From contig VGSJ01000013.1 of NCBI GenBank assembly GCA_016875015.1, positions 1 through 47,609 on the forward strand: a DNA stretch of 47,609 nt, written 5' to 3'. Positions 33,158 to 41,698 of this stretch are shown piece after piece. A program made the translations under genes and the position numbers. How positions within the stretch are numbered: the stretch's first letter is position 1; the number at the start of each line of letters is the position of its first letter. Source of the stretch: Deltaproteobacteria bacterium (GTDB taxonomy: Bacteria > Desulfobacterota > Desulfobaccia > Desulfobaccales > 0-14-0-80-60-11). Below the pieces are notes generated by a model. That model did not search any database and was not told the DNA's origin. It worked only from the letters and a program-made list of their open reading frames with translations.

Positions 33158-36100
33158 TTAAAACCTCCAGCGCAACGACGCCCCCGCGGTAAAGAGCCGA
33201 TAGTTATCCACCCACTCCCGGAAATAGAAGGCATGCACGTCCATGTAAAAATTCTGGACGAACTCCCATTCCAGGGCCGCCAGACCCTGGAGGCTCGGAC
33301 CCCAATTCCCGTGCTGGCTCACGGCCTGCACCGTGCCCTGGAGGATCAGGGTGGGCAGGCGGAAAATCTGCCGGTCGAAATCCACCCCCAAGCCGATGGC
33401 CTGGTAGGCCGCCGGGCTGAAATAGGCGTCATGGCGCTGGCTATAGGAGGCCAGGAAGTAGTGGGGGGTGAACTCCAGGCGCATGCGGGGTTGGCTGACG
33501 GCCTGCCACTTCAAACCCTGGTACAGGGTGAGGCGCCGGTTTTGATCGGAATAGAAGGCGCCGCCTAAGTTCCCCCGCCAGTCCAACCCGGGGCGGAACT
33601 GGTGATTGTACGAGAGATCCACCTGCTGATAGGTGGTGATGCGGGCTTCCGTGAGATTGAGCACCGACTGGTAGAGGCGGGGGAACAGGTAAGCCTCCTG
33701 GTCGAAGATATCCCGGCGGCTGTACCTCAGAGTGGCATCGGTCTTGGGCGTTGGTGAAAAACCCAGCTCCAGAGTGCCCAGGAGGCGGTTCTGGGAGTCT
33801 TTGGCAGTAAACTGCGTACCTCGGGCCACATCGGTGACGGTCCGGGGGATGATAAAAACCGGAAAAAAACCGCCGGTCCAGTAACCGGGAATCGTGTACT
33901 CCCCCCGTTGGCCGATGGAAAAGTCGTCCCGCCGCCAATACCGCCGCAGAATGATTTCGCCGCTGAGCTTCAGGCGGTCATCCACTGCCAGGGGCCCCAG
34001 GCCCAGGTTGACTTCCGCCCGGCGCAGGCGGCTGGCCGCCGCGGCCTGCTGCTCATAAACCTTGTCCAGGCCCAGATCGAAGGTCCCCATTTTGACATTC
34101 TTGGTATTCTGATTGTATTCCCGGTATTCCAAGCCCAGTTGGGCCGGCAGCACCTTGGTGATCCAGAAGCCGCCGCCGATCCGGAAGATGACGCCAGAGA
34201 GCTTGTTGCTGTCGGTGAGATAGAGGGATTCGGGTTGGATGATGGGCAGCACCCCGGAGAGAAAGGCGGGCAGATAATTGCTGAGGCCTAGCCCCCGGGG
34301 TTCCCGGCCCAACCGGGAGAATTGTAAGGGGCGCTGCGCCTCTTCGGGGCGGCGCTCGCCCCGGGAGCCGGGAAAGCCCCGGGAGGCCATCTCGGGCCGC
34401 ATCTGCTGGCGGACATCCTCCAGTTCATTGAGTAACTCAAGGTCCTGGGGCGCCTCCTTCAGGGCCTGGGCAAATTCCTTATAGGCCGCCCCCCAATTGC
34501 CCCGGGACCGGGCTTGACGGGCCCGGGCCACCTGCGCCGCCTGGGAATCGGGTTGAAGATTGATGATCTCCTGGTAGAGCGTCACCGCGTTTTTATCCCC
34601 CATGGCCTCCAGGGTCCTGGCCTTTTCCCTGAGAAAGTCAGCCGGAGGAATTTTCCCCTCCAGTTGGGCCAGGGTGCGGAGCGTCTCCGGATAGTTCTGC
34701 TCCCCCCGGTACGCCTGTGCCAAGAGAAGCAGCCCCTGGGAGTAATCCGGAGAATCCGCCGGGATTTTGGCCACCACGGCCTTGACCCCTTCATATTGGC
34801 GCCGCATAAGATAAAGCCGGGCCATCTCCAGGGGCGCGGCGGGATTGCCCTGTTTCTCCATGAGATGCAGGGCCTGGCCAAAATTCTTCTGGGCCATCTG
34901 GCATTGCAGGAGGAGTTTGGCGATGGATTGATCCTGGGGCCGGCGCTTCAAGGCCTGCTCATAGTATCTTACCGCCGCGGCCCCATTGTCCAACTCCATG
35001 GCCAGCCCGGCCAGGGCCAGGAGCTCCCCGGGGCTGTCCGGCTGCCGGTGGCGCCGATACTCCTGGAGCACGTGCAGCAGATAATCGAGTTTGCCGCCTT
35101 GCCGCCCCAGCTTTCCGGCGAAAAAGGCCAGGGCGGCGACATATTCGGGACCACCCACCCGGATGCCGGGCAGGCGATTCATCACGCGGTCCAGGTCCTC
35201 ATAGCGCGGCAGCCGGGGCAAGATGGAGGCCATAATGAGGAGAGAGGCGTGATGGTAACGGTTTTTCCGGAGATTCACCACGAGCAAATCAACGGCCTTG
35301 GAGAGATGGGATGGATCCGCCGAATGGGCGTAGCCGCGGGCCAGCAGGGCCCGTCCGTCTATGCTCAGGTCGGGCAAGGGTTCCAGTTCCTTCTGGGCCA
35401 GGGCCAGGGCCTTGGGAAAATCCCGGAGGCTGAGATAGGCTTCCACGGCCGCCATCCGCACCCCCTGGTCCTCGGGCTGCTCCATCCGCAGGCGGTTCAG
35501 GAGTTCCAGGGCCTCGGAACCCCGCTCCAGGTAAGTCAGGACCCGGGCCTTCTCCAGACGGGCGGCGCGGTCCTCCGGGGCCTTCTTCAGGGAGAGATCA
35601 TAGTTTTTCAGGGCTTCCGGCAGGTTGCCCAGCCACAGGTAGAGGTGGGCCTGCTCCCGGAGGAGGCGGGGGTCTTCCGGAGTCGGGCATTTTTGCAATT
35701 CCTGGGCCGCCTGCTCCCAGCGCCGGTCCTCCAGAAGGAGACTGATGCGCCGCAGACGCAGATTGACGTCATCCTGAATTTTCAGGACCTCGCCGTATTG
35801 GCTCAAGGCTGCATCGCGGGTGGCGGGCTCGAAAGATAAGACCTCGGCCAGCTGTCTTCTGACCTCCACGTCCTGAGGGTTCTGTTCCAGATAGGTGGAA
35901 AAGTAGTGCGCCGCCTGGCCCCAGTGCTTCTGGTAGAAATGGAGTTGTCCGGAAAATAGCAGCAATTTTGGGTCCTTGGAATTCTGCTGGCGCAGCGGTG
36001 CGATGATTTCCAGGGCATCCTGATAACGGCGGGCATAGGAATAGGTCAGGGCCGCTTCCCAGCGCAACTCGCCTTTGATGAGCTGCCGCCGGGATGCCTC

Positions 36101-37270
36101 ATCCCACAAGCCTGCGGCCTTGGTGAAGCGGTTTTTCCGGGCGTAGAGGCGGGCCAGGTTGATAATGGTTTCCTGGTGGGTGTCGCCCTCCTCCCAGGCT
36201 TTGTGGTATTGGGTCTGGGCCTTGTCGAAATCCCCGATGAGCAGCAGCTCCAGGGCATACCAGCGCCGCAAGGCGGGATCGGGCTGGTGTTGCATCAGAG
36301 GGCCCAGGACCCCTGCGGCTTCCGCGTGATTGCCCTTTTGGGCCCAGAGCCGGGCCAGGTCCAGGGCGTATTCCTTCTGGCCCCGGTTACGGGCGTAGAG
36401 CCAGAGATACTGATGCAGGGCCCGGTCGTAATCCTTGGCGGCAGCCGCGGCCTTGGCCGCCTCCAGGCGGAGTCCGGAATTCTCGGCGCTCTTCTCCAGC
36501 AGGCGCTGGTAAATATCGCTGGCCGCCCGGTAATCCCGCTGCCAATAATGCAGCAGGGCCAGGGAGTGGAGGGCCTCCTGGTCCTCGGGAAACTCGGCCG
36601 CTTCCTCTTCCTGGAGGGGAATGGCTTCTTTGTAGCGATTCAGGGAGACCAGCAGCTTTACCAGCCGCCGACGCACCTGGGGGTCCCGGTCCAGGCCGTA
36701 GAGCCGCTGATAATAGGTAGCCGCCAGGGGAAAATACTGCTCATGGCCGGCGGCGATGCCGGCCGCACTCGCCAGGATGCTCCGATCATCGGGCTGGCGC
36801 TGGAGGTACCAGGCCAGCGTGTCCAACGCCTCCTTGGGCTCCCCCAGCCGATCCAGGGCCTGGGCATGAATGATCAAGGCCCCGGGTCCCGGGTCCCGGT
36901 CCATCATCTGGCGGGAAAGCTCCAGCGCCGCCTTGAACTGGCCGGCATCGAGATAAATCCGGCCCAATAAAACCCCATACTCAGAATTATTCGGGTCCCT
37001 GGCCCAGGCCTTCCGGGCCAGTTCCAAGGCGCGAGCCTGATCGCCTCGGGCTGCGGCCTCCTGGGCGCCCCGGTATAATGAATGGGTTGACCGCCAGAAG
37101 TCATGATCCTGACTCCAGGCGAGGCAGAAGATCCCCCCGATGAAGAGAAATGGCAGAATCCACATCAGCCAGCGGATTTTGTCGGCCTTCCAGAGGAGAT
37201 AACAGATTAGCCCCAGGAAGAAGAGGGATAGAAACAGTATCAGAATAAAGCCGTATGGGGTACTACCCAT
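33158..37270 (-). CDS. Giant TPR protein with C-terminal outer-membrane-type barrel (exopolysaccharide export, PelB/BcsC-like)
   Basis: The protein has 1370 residues. Two hydrophobic helices at the N-terminus (about 8-28 and 34-52) are followed by about 900 residues of tetratricopeptide repeats (for example ALELARKAWARDPNNSEYGVLLGRIYLDAGQFKAAL). The last approximately 360 residues are rich in alternating aromatic strands (LGLEYREYNQ, ATLRYSRRDIF, VDLSYNHQF) and end in ...ASLRWRF, a terminal Phe typical of outer-membrane barrels. The layout matches PelB and, more loosely, BcsC and PgaA: an envelope-spanning scaffold with an export pore. Its ATG overlaps the end of the glycosyltransferase gene by 8 bp. 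The polymer is unknown, and no hydrolase, deacetylase or c-di-GMP receptor gene is adjacent. Confidence 0.85.
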   Translation of the reverse strand: MGSTPYGFILILFLSLFFLGLICYLLWKADKIRWLMWILPFLFIGGIFCLAWSQDHDFWRSTHSLYRGAQEAAARGDQARALELARKAWARDPNNSEYGVLLGRIYLDAGQFKAALELSRQMMDRDPGPGALIIHAQALDRLGEPKEALDTLAWYLQRQPDDRSILASAAGIAAGHEQYFPLAATYYQRLYGLDRDPQVRRRLVKLLVSLNRYKEAIPLQEEEAAEFPEDQEALHSLALLHYWQRDYRAASDIYQRLLEKSAENSGLRLEAAKAAAAAKDYDRALHQYLWLYARNRGQKEYALDLARLWAQKGNHAEAAGVLGPLMQHQPDPALRRWYALELLLIGDFDKAQTQYHKAWEEGDTHQETIINLARLYARKNRFTKAAGLWDEASRRQLIKGELRWEAALTYSYARRYQDALEIIAPLRQQNSKDPKLLLFSGQLHFYQKHWGQAAHYFSTYLEQNPQDVEVRRQLAEVLSFEPATRDAALSQYGEVLKIQDDVNLRLRRISLLLEDRRWEQAAQELQKCPTPEDPRLLREQAHLYLWLGNLPEALKNYDLSLKKAPEDRAARLEKARVLTYLERGSEALELLNRLRMEQPEDQGVRMAAVEAYLSLRDFPKALALAQKELEPLPDLSIDGRALLARGYAHSADPSHLSKAVDLLVVNLRKNRYHHASLLIMASILPRLPRYEDLDRVMNRLPGIRVGGPEYVAALAFFAGKLGRQGGKLDYLLHVLQEYRRHRQPDSPGELLALAGLAMELDNGAAAVRYYEQALKRRPQDQSIAKLLLQCQMAQKNFGQALHLMEKQGNPAAPLEMARLYLMRRQYEGVKAVVAKIPADSPDYSQGLLLLAQAYRGEQNYPETLRTLAQLEGKIPPADFLREKARTLEAMGDKNAVTLYQEIINLQPDSQAAQVARARQARSRGNWGAAYKEFAQALKEAPQDLELLNELEDVRQQMRPEMASRGFPGSRGERRPEEAQRPLQFSRLGREPRGLGLSNYLPAFLSGVLPIIQPESLYLTDSNKLSGVIFRIGGGFWITKVLPAQLGLEYREYNQNTKNVKMGTFDLGLDKVYEQQAAAASRLRRAEVNLGLGPLAVDDRLKLSGEIILRRYWRRDDFSIGQRGEYTIPGYWTGGFFPVFIIPRTVTDVARGTQFTAKDSQNRLLGTLELGFSPTPKTDATLRYSRRDIFDQEAYLFPRLYQSVLNLTEARITTYQQVDLSYNHQFRPGLDWRGNLGGAFYSDQNRRLTLYQGLKWQAVSQPRMRLEFTPHYFLASYSQRHDAYFSPAAYQAIGLGVDFDRQIFRLPTLILQGTVQAVSQHGNWGPSLQGLAALEWEFVQNFYMDVHAFYFREWVDNYRLFTAGASLRWRF

Positions 37271-38837
37271 AAACCTGCCTCGGATCCATGGCGGGACGCC
37301 ATTTCGGTCTGGTCATGGCCGCCAACACCAGGTCCCCCATGATCCAGATAATCAGGGCGGAAAATATGGAGTTGAAAAAAATCAGCCGGGGCTCACCCCA
37401 TCCTTGCAAAAGGGCCAGCACCGGCAGGCTCACGTGCAGGAAAATGAAGCCCAAATGGAGCGCCAGATGCCACCATGATCCCTGAGAAGCGAAGGGCTGA
37501 AGATTGTTGACCCGGTAAACGGGTTTGCGACCCGGAGGATAAAGCAGGGCCGCAAGGATGGCCACGGCGTGCACCGGAAACAGGCTGCAGAGCGTTTTGA
37601 ACTGCCGGAGAGGCTCGTTGCCGAAAAAGAGATAACGGAACATCAAGATGGTGGCCAAAAGATAGGCGCCCCGGAGGGCCCCGTAGGTCAGTTCATCACC
37701 CAGGACGCAGGATTGACCGCGCCAATAAACCAGGAGCGGGGCGGTGTAAAACACGGGGAATGCCAGGCCACTGGTCAGATAACTCATCATAATGATGAGA
37801 AAATGAATCTTCTGGGTCCAGGAGAGACCTGATTTGAACAGGGGGTTATCCCAAAAAAAGAGGCGCATGGTATCCAGGCACCACTGAAAGCGCTGGCGAT
37901 AGACCCCGGCCAGGGTCGCGGGGGCCAGGCCCCGGGACAGGGCGTGGGGATAGTAAATTCCCCGCCAGCCCCGGCTGGCCAATTCATAAGACGAAGTGAA
38001 ATCTTCCAGCAGATTCCAGGAGGCGAATCCCCCCATCTCCTCAAGAGCCTGGCGGCGGTACACCACCCCGGAACCACAGGAGACCACGGCATTGGCCCGA
38101 TTATTATTCAACTGGATGGTCTCGTAAAACACCTTATCGCTGTTGTAGAACGGATCACCTTCCGGCAAGAAAAAGTCTTGCTTGCTCTGGACATAGCCCA
38201 CCTGCGGCTGGAGGAAAAAACTTGCCAGCCGGTTCAGGATTTCCGGCGCCGGCACCTGGTCAGCGTCCAACACCAGGATCAATTTCCCGCGGCTGCGGCT
38301 TAAACCGAAATTGAGGTTACCGCTCTTGGAATCGGCCCGCGGCAAACCTGCCTTCGGCCGCGAGAGGTAATGAAATCCCAAGGATTGGGCCAAGGCCGCC
38401 ACTGCCTGGGACTCGCCATCGTCCAGGACATAGACCTCCAGGGGATGGTAGGCAATCCGCCGGACGGCTTTGAGAGTGGTCGTGATGATTGCCAAAGGTT
38501 CGCCGCAGCACGGCACAAAGACGTCCACGGAGAGACGGGTCTTGGACTCCAGGTTTCCCGGGAGAGGGCTCAGGAGACGCCAGGCACTGTAGCTTAAGAG
38601 GCAGAGGAGAAGGTAGGACAGGATTTCGGCGACGAAGAAAAAGATATCCGGCGATCCTCGGCTGGCGAGCACCAGCCGGCCCAGCCAGATCAGGTAGGCC
38701 AGCCCTAACGTCAAGGCCATCAGGGAAAAAATCTGGGCCTCGCGGCGGCGCGCCGGTTCCGTCGGGCCGCTGACAGGCTCAACCACTACGAGGCGCGGCG
38801 CCGCCGCTCCCCAAAGCAAACGGGGATTCTTACGCAT
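37263..38837 (-). CDS. Processive GT2 glycosyltransferase (cellulose-synthase-like polysaccharide synthase)
   Basis: The 524-residue membrane enzyme has two N-terminal helices, a family-2 transferase domain and about five C-terminal helices. Catalytic motifs are VLDDGES (Asp139-140), LDADQ (191-193), LLEDF (278-279, in place of TED) and QRFQW (315-319). The last differs from the usual QxxRW by Gln in place of Arg. No PilZ domain follows, so c-di-GMP control like that of BcsA is not evident. It should polymerise a sugar nucleotide and thread the chain through its own membrane channel to the TPR/barrel protein. The ATG lies in the loop of a 13-bp hairpin and is preceded by a leader ORF, with a TAA in frame 15 bp upstream. 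Confidence 0.88.
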   Translation of the reverse strand: MRKNPRLLWGAAAPRLVVVEPVSGPTEPARRREAQIFSLMALTLGLAYLIWLGRLVLASRGSPDIFFFVAEILSYLLLCLLSYSAWRLLSPLPGNLESKTRLSVDVFVPCCGEPLAIITTTLKAVRRIAYHPLEVYVLDDGESQAVAALAQSLGFHYLSRPKAGLPRADSKSGNLNFGLSRSRGKLILVLDADQVPAPEILNRLASFFLQPQVGYVQSKQDFFLPEGDPFYNSDKVFYETIQLNNNRANAVVSCGSGVVYRRQALEEMGGFASWNLLEDFTSSYELASRGWRGIYYPHALSRGLAPATLAGVYRQRFQWCLDTMRLFFWDNPLFKSGLSWTQKIHFLIIMMSYLTSGLAFPVFYTAPLLVYWRGQSCVLGDELTYGALRGAYLLATILMFRYLFFGNEPLRQFKTLCSLFPVHAVAILAALLYPPGRKPVYRVNNLQPFASQGSWWHLALHLGFIFLHVSLPVLALLQGWGEPRLIFFNSIFSALIIWIMGDLVLAAMTRPKWRPAMDPRQVYG

Positions 38838-38851
38838 TGTAAGAATCCCCG
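38821..38851 (-). promoter_or_regulatory. Perfect 13-bp hairpin with the synthase start codon in its loop
   Basis: Arms 38821-38833 and 38839-38851 (plus strand CGGGGATTCTTAC and its complement) pair perfectly around a 5-base loop that contains the ATG at 38837. In mRNA the start codon would be exposed in a tight loop but flanked by stems that hinder ribosome loading. Opening by a ribosome finishing the leader ORF just upstream is an appealing control mechanism. Confidence 0.75.
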
Positions 38852-38852
38852 C

Positions 38853-38903
38853 TTACCCGTGCCGGATTGTGACCGTAAAGTTACAACAGCCAAGGTGTGT
38901 CAT
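38853..38903 (-). CDS. Leader peptide upstream of the exopolysaccharide synthase
   Basis: This small ORF encodes MTHLGCCNFTVTIRHG. It has the best ribosome site in the neighbourhood (AAGGAGGG, 8 bases before the ATG), whereas the synthase start has none worth the name. Its TAA stop is in frame with, and 15 bases before, the synthase ATG and directly abuts the start-codon hairpin. The peptide has two adjacent cysteines; codons Cys-Cys could in principle sense cysteine supply or a stalling ligand. Its expression is unproven. Confidence 0.5.
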   Translation of the reverse strand: MTHLGCCNFTVTIRHG

Positions 38904-38904
38904 G

Positions 38905-38926
38905 AACATTCCCTCCTTGGAATGTT
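38905..38926 (-). promoter_or_regulatory. Hairpin presenting the leader Shine-Dalgarno in its loop
   Basis: Perfect 8-bp arms (AACATTCC 38905-38912 and GGAATGTT 38919-38926) enclose the loop AAGGAG on the mRNA strand. The ribosome-binding core is thus displayed on a stem-loop, an arrangement suited to an RNA-binding repressor or thermo- or ligand-sensitive folding. Confidence 0.6.
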
Positions 38927-39222
38927 GAGCCGTAGCTGGCAAAATAGCCCGGCAAGACTTTTTTGCCAATGGTGCTGTCGTTACCCCTATTTTAAATAAT
39001 TGTCAATATAATAATTACTTATTTAGAAGTTTTTTAATCAACCGTTAAACTACTTTATATTTGATCTCGGTTGCCAGGGCCGGCTCACCCAAAAATCCCT
39101 TAGACCCAAACGATCTGAGAAAAATTCCCGGGCCCTGAATTTTACGGCAACCGACGTCACCCCTGAAAAGTAAGGATAGATTGGTCAATTGGGCGAACCC
39201 CTCTTTGCCGTCCCTCGTCCCC
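38927..39222. other. AT-rich leader/promoter region of the exopolysaccharide operon
   Basis: The leftward strand has a consensus TTGACA (39001-39006) but no good -10 at 16-18 bp. A 5-bp hairpin (GGCAA/TTGCC, 38951-38967) follows. The segment 38985-39065 is strongly AT-rich, unlike the rest of the window, which is usual for a promoter or a nucleoid-protein binding site. The far end overlaps the area just downstream of the ElyC-like gene. No gene is recognised. Confidence 0.4.
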
Positions 39223-40011
39223 TTAAATCGCCCCTCTTAGCCAGGCCCAGGCCAGACCCAGGTACTCATGCACCGCGGCATTCACCTCCTCCAAAGATGA
39301 GGTCCTGGGGAAAAACCTGCCTGAGGAAAACCTCTGGGCTTCCGGGGCCCGAAAATCGGCGGGCGCCGGGATGGGCTGCAGGCCGCACTTTTTGAACAAG
39401 GCCATGGACCGCGGCATATGGGCGGCGGAGGTGACCAGGATAAATCTTTCCCTGCCGAGCATTTTGGCAATAAGTTCGGCTTGATCCGCCGTGTCCCGGG
39501 AGTCTGGCTCCAACCTGACATCCTGAGGCCTTACCCCCAGGAGCACGGCAATCCGGGCCATCACTTCGGCCTCCGGCACGGGGTCGAAGCCTCTTCCGCC
39601 GGATAACAGCAGCTTGCTTCCCGGGATGGTTTTGTACAGCCGCACCCCTTCGACCACGCGCCCCAGGGCGGCTGGACTGATTTGACTGTTAGCCGGGAGG
39701 CTGGGGTCCGACCGGTGACCGCCCCCCAGCACCACAATCCATTTGGGAGAGGTCCCGCTTTTTTCCCCCTCCCAGGAAATCTTTTCGGGATGCAAGAGAG
39801 CCGGATAGCGTTGTTCCAGGGGAACCAGTAACTTGGTGGAGATGAAGGGCATACTCAACAGCAGCAGGAGCCCGGTCCCCAGGGTCGCCAACACCCTGCC
39901 CAGGCGCTGCCTCCGGGTGGCCCAGAGGCAAAATAGCCCCAGGATCAAGATCCCCAGGCAGAGAGCGACCGGGTAAAAGAATGACGCCACAATTTTTTTC
40001 ACGACGAACAT
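39223..40011 (-). CDS. ElyC/YdcF-like DUF218 membrane protein
   Basis: The 262-residue protein has two N-terminal helices (FFYPVALCLGILILGLFCLW and VLATLGTGLLLLLSMPFI) and then the DUF218 domain: WIVVLGGGHRSDPSLPANSQISPAALGRVVEGVRLYKTIPGSKLLLSGG, SRDTADQAELIAKMLG and FILVTSAAHMPRSMALFKKCGL. This order matches ElyC (YcbC), which in E. coli affects envelope biogenesis and the undecaprenyl-phosphate lipid carrier. DUF218 chemistry is not established. The gene lies just upstream of the exopolysaccharide operon in the same direction, which suggests a link through lipid carrier or envelope assembly; this is inference. Confidence 0.88.
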   Translation of the reverse strand: MFVVKKIVASFFYPVALCLGILILGLFCLWATRRQRLGRVLATLGTGLLLLLSMPFISTKLLVPLEQRYPALLHPEKISWEGEKSGTSPKWIVVLGGGHRSDPSLPANSQISPAALGRVVEGVRLYKTIPGSKLLLSGGRGFDPVPEAEVMARIAVLLGVRPQDVRLEPDSRDTADQAELIAKMLGRERFILVTSAAHMPRSMALFKKCGLQPIPAPADFRAPEAQRFSSGRFFPRTSSLEEVNAAVHEYLGLAWAWLRGAI

Positions 40012-40146
40012 GGTCGGACCGCCTCATCCGGAGTTGCCCCGGAGGAACTCGCGGCACAGTTAAACAGGGGGCCTTAACCGGCAGGTCCCCCGCGCCTCGG
40101 GGGGGCGGATAAAGGACGGGACCGACCGCCGTGAGGCCGCCGGGGA

Positions 40147-41010
40147 CTAGGCGATCAGATTCCTGGCCGCGAGGAGAGGCCGGGGATCCACCAGGTGGCG
40201 GGTAAACCAGCCCTCGTAATCCTCCGCTCCCAGAGCCAGGGCCAATATTTCGGAAAAGTGAAAGATGGGTAACCGGGGCTCCAAGGTGCAGCGGATTTCC
40301 AGGTTGAGCTGGCACATGGCGCAGGAGGTCACCAGGCACTCCGCGCCCTCGGCTACGGCGCTCGCCATAATCTCGTTCACCAGGGGGGTGACCACGTCGG
40401 CCCGGGCGGCGCTCAAAAAACTGCCGCAGCAGCGGTGGGTGAGGGCCCGGGTGAGGGGGACGCCCCCCAGCATGGTCAGGACATGGCCCAGCTCCCCCTG
40501 ATAATAGGTCCCCTGACGCAACGCCGGGGGCCGGAATACGGTGCAGCCGTAATAAGGCACGAACTTCAAGCCGTTCAGGTTTCGGACCAGGCCCTGCTTC
40601 AGGCGCGCCGGCCCCAGGCGCACCAGAACTTCCAAAAAGTGGATGATTGAAAGGTCCGGGGAGATGGGCCGGCCCCAGCGGCGTTCCTGGGCCCGGAGGG
40701 TTTCCGGCTCTCGCACTAGGCGCTGATGGGCTTCCCGCAGGTGGTAGAGGCAGCGGGGGCACATGGCCATAAGGGGGCGGTGCGGGGGGGCCAGGGACAG
40801 GTTCCGCACCGCCAGGGAGAAGGCGATCTCCTTATCCAGGATGTTGACGGAAGAGGAGCCGCAGCAATTCCAGTCCTCCAGTTCGATGAGGTTGAGGCCC
40901 AGAATCCCGGCGGCCTCCATCAGGGAGATATTGCTCTCCCGGGCCGAACTCTCCAGGGAACAGCCGGGAAAGTACGACAGGTCCGTCAGGTGGTGGCCGC
41001 TGCCGGGCAT
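40147..41010 (-). CDS. hdrB: Heterodisulfide-reductase subunit B-like protein (CCG-domain)
   Basis: The 287-residue protein contains two CCG domains: YFPGCSL...WNCCGSSS...CPRC, and YYGCTVFRP...HRCCGSFL...CAMCQ. In HdrB these bind the non-cubane 4Fe-4S clusters that reduce disulfides. The HdrC-like gene lies 2 bp upstream and ends before this ATG, which has GGAAGAG upstream. No HdrA flavoprotein or hydrogenase gene is in the window. In sulfate reducers and syntrophs HdrBC pairs act in flavin-based or quinone-linked electron transfer; the physiological substrate is unknown. Confidence 0.88.
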   Translation of the reverse strand: MPGSGHHLTDLSYFPGCSLESSARESNISLMEAAGILGLNLIELEDWNCCGSSSVNILDKEIAFSLAVRNLSLAPPHRPLMAMCPRCLYHLREAHQRLVREPETLRAQERRWGRPISPDLSIIHFLEVLVRLGPARLKQGLVRNLNGLKFVPYYGCTVFRPPALRQGTYYQGELGHVLTMLGGVPLTRALTHRCCGSFLSAARADVVTPLVNEIMASAVAEGAECLVTSCAMCQLNLEIRCTLEPRLPIFHFSEILALALGAEDYEGWFTRHLVDPRPLLAARNLIA

Positions 41011-41012
41011 GG

Positions 41013-41603
41013 CTATCTCTTCCAGTCAGGGATGAACAGACGGGTGATTTCGTCAATGGCCTTGACCCGGGAGGCCGTAAGGTCCATCTTGCGTTTGGCC
41101 AACATTCTCAGGCCCACGTCCAGGTCGGCGAACCACTGCCGGACCCGGACCTTGTAGCGCAGCATGATCCCCAGCTTGTGGGTCCGGCCGTATTGATTGA
41201 TGGAATGAAGGACCTCCCGGTGAAAATCCAGGATGTTGGACTCGGCGATCACCACCCCCTCCTCCAGGGCCAGGTGCCGTAAGGTGCCCATGACCGCGGC
41301 GATGTCAATGGCCATGGGACACTGCACGGAACAGGTGTGGCAGCCCACGCAGATCCAGATGGCATGCGACTCCAGGGCCTGCCGGCGCAAGCCGTACTGC
41401 ACCAGGCGAATGATCCCGTTGGGCGGGTAGTCCATGCCCCGGATGAAAGGGCAGCCGTTGCCGCAGGATCGGCAGTGGTAGCACCGGCTCAGGTCGGTGC
41501 CGCTGAGCCGCTTAATATCCCCGGCCAGGAAGCGATCCTGTTCCGCGAGCACGATGCGGTTGGCGGCGTCCCGGGGTTTGAGATCGGGTGCGGCTGGGTT
41601 CAT
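41013..41603 (-). CDS. hdrC: Heterodisulfide-reductase subunit C-like ferredoxin
   Basis: The two 4Fe-4S motifs CYHCRSCGNGCP and CVGCHTCSVQCP are spaced as in HdrC. About 100 helical residues follow, including the MGTLRHLALEEGV and REVLHSINQYGRTHKLG segments that contact HdrB. The protein has no membrane helices, so it should be soluble and relay electrons to HdrB. The ATG at 41603 (MNPAAPDLKPRDAAN) is preferred; the frame is open to 41708, but that would overlap surE and reads as non-coding. AGGA is too close to the start to be ideal, so the exact start is unsure. Confidence 0.87.
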   Translation of the reverse strand: MNPAAPDLKPRDAANRIVLAEQDRFLAGDIKRLSGTDLSRCYHCRSCGNGCPFIRGMDYPPNGIIRLVQYGLRRQALESHAIWICVGCHTCSVQCPMAIDIAAVMGTLRHLALEEGVVIAESNILDFHREVLHSINQYGRTHKLGIMLRYKVRVRQWFADLDVGLRMLAKRKMDLTASRVKAIDEITRLFIPDWKR

Positions 41604-41698
41604 ATCCTGGCCATGGCCTTTTGGGGATTTCGTCGATTCGATTCTAATCTTTATAGACCATCGTTTGATGTAGATCAAGGCATAGCGATTATGGGTGG

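Noticed and set aside
38950-38968. Sigma-54 promoter (TGGCA...TTGC)
   Set aside because: The spacing between the two elements is two bases too long for a -24/-12 promoter.
38927-39010. c-di-GMP (GEMM) riboswitch upstream of the exopolysaccharide synthase
   Set aside because: Fragments such as AGCTACGG and GGCAAA are reminiscent of GEMM, but the 3' partner (CCGGGTTGCC-like) and the tetraloop-receptor arrangement are missing. A covariance search (RF01051, RF01786) would settle it.
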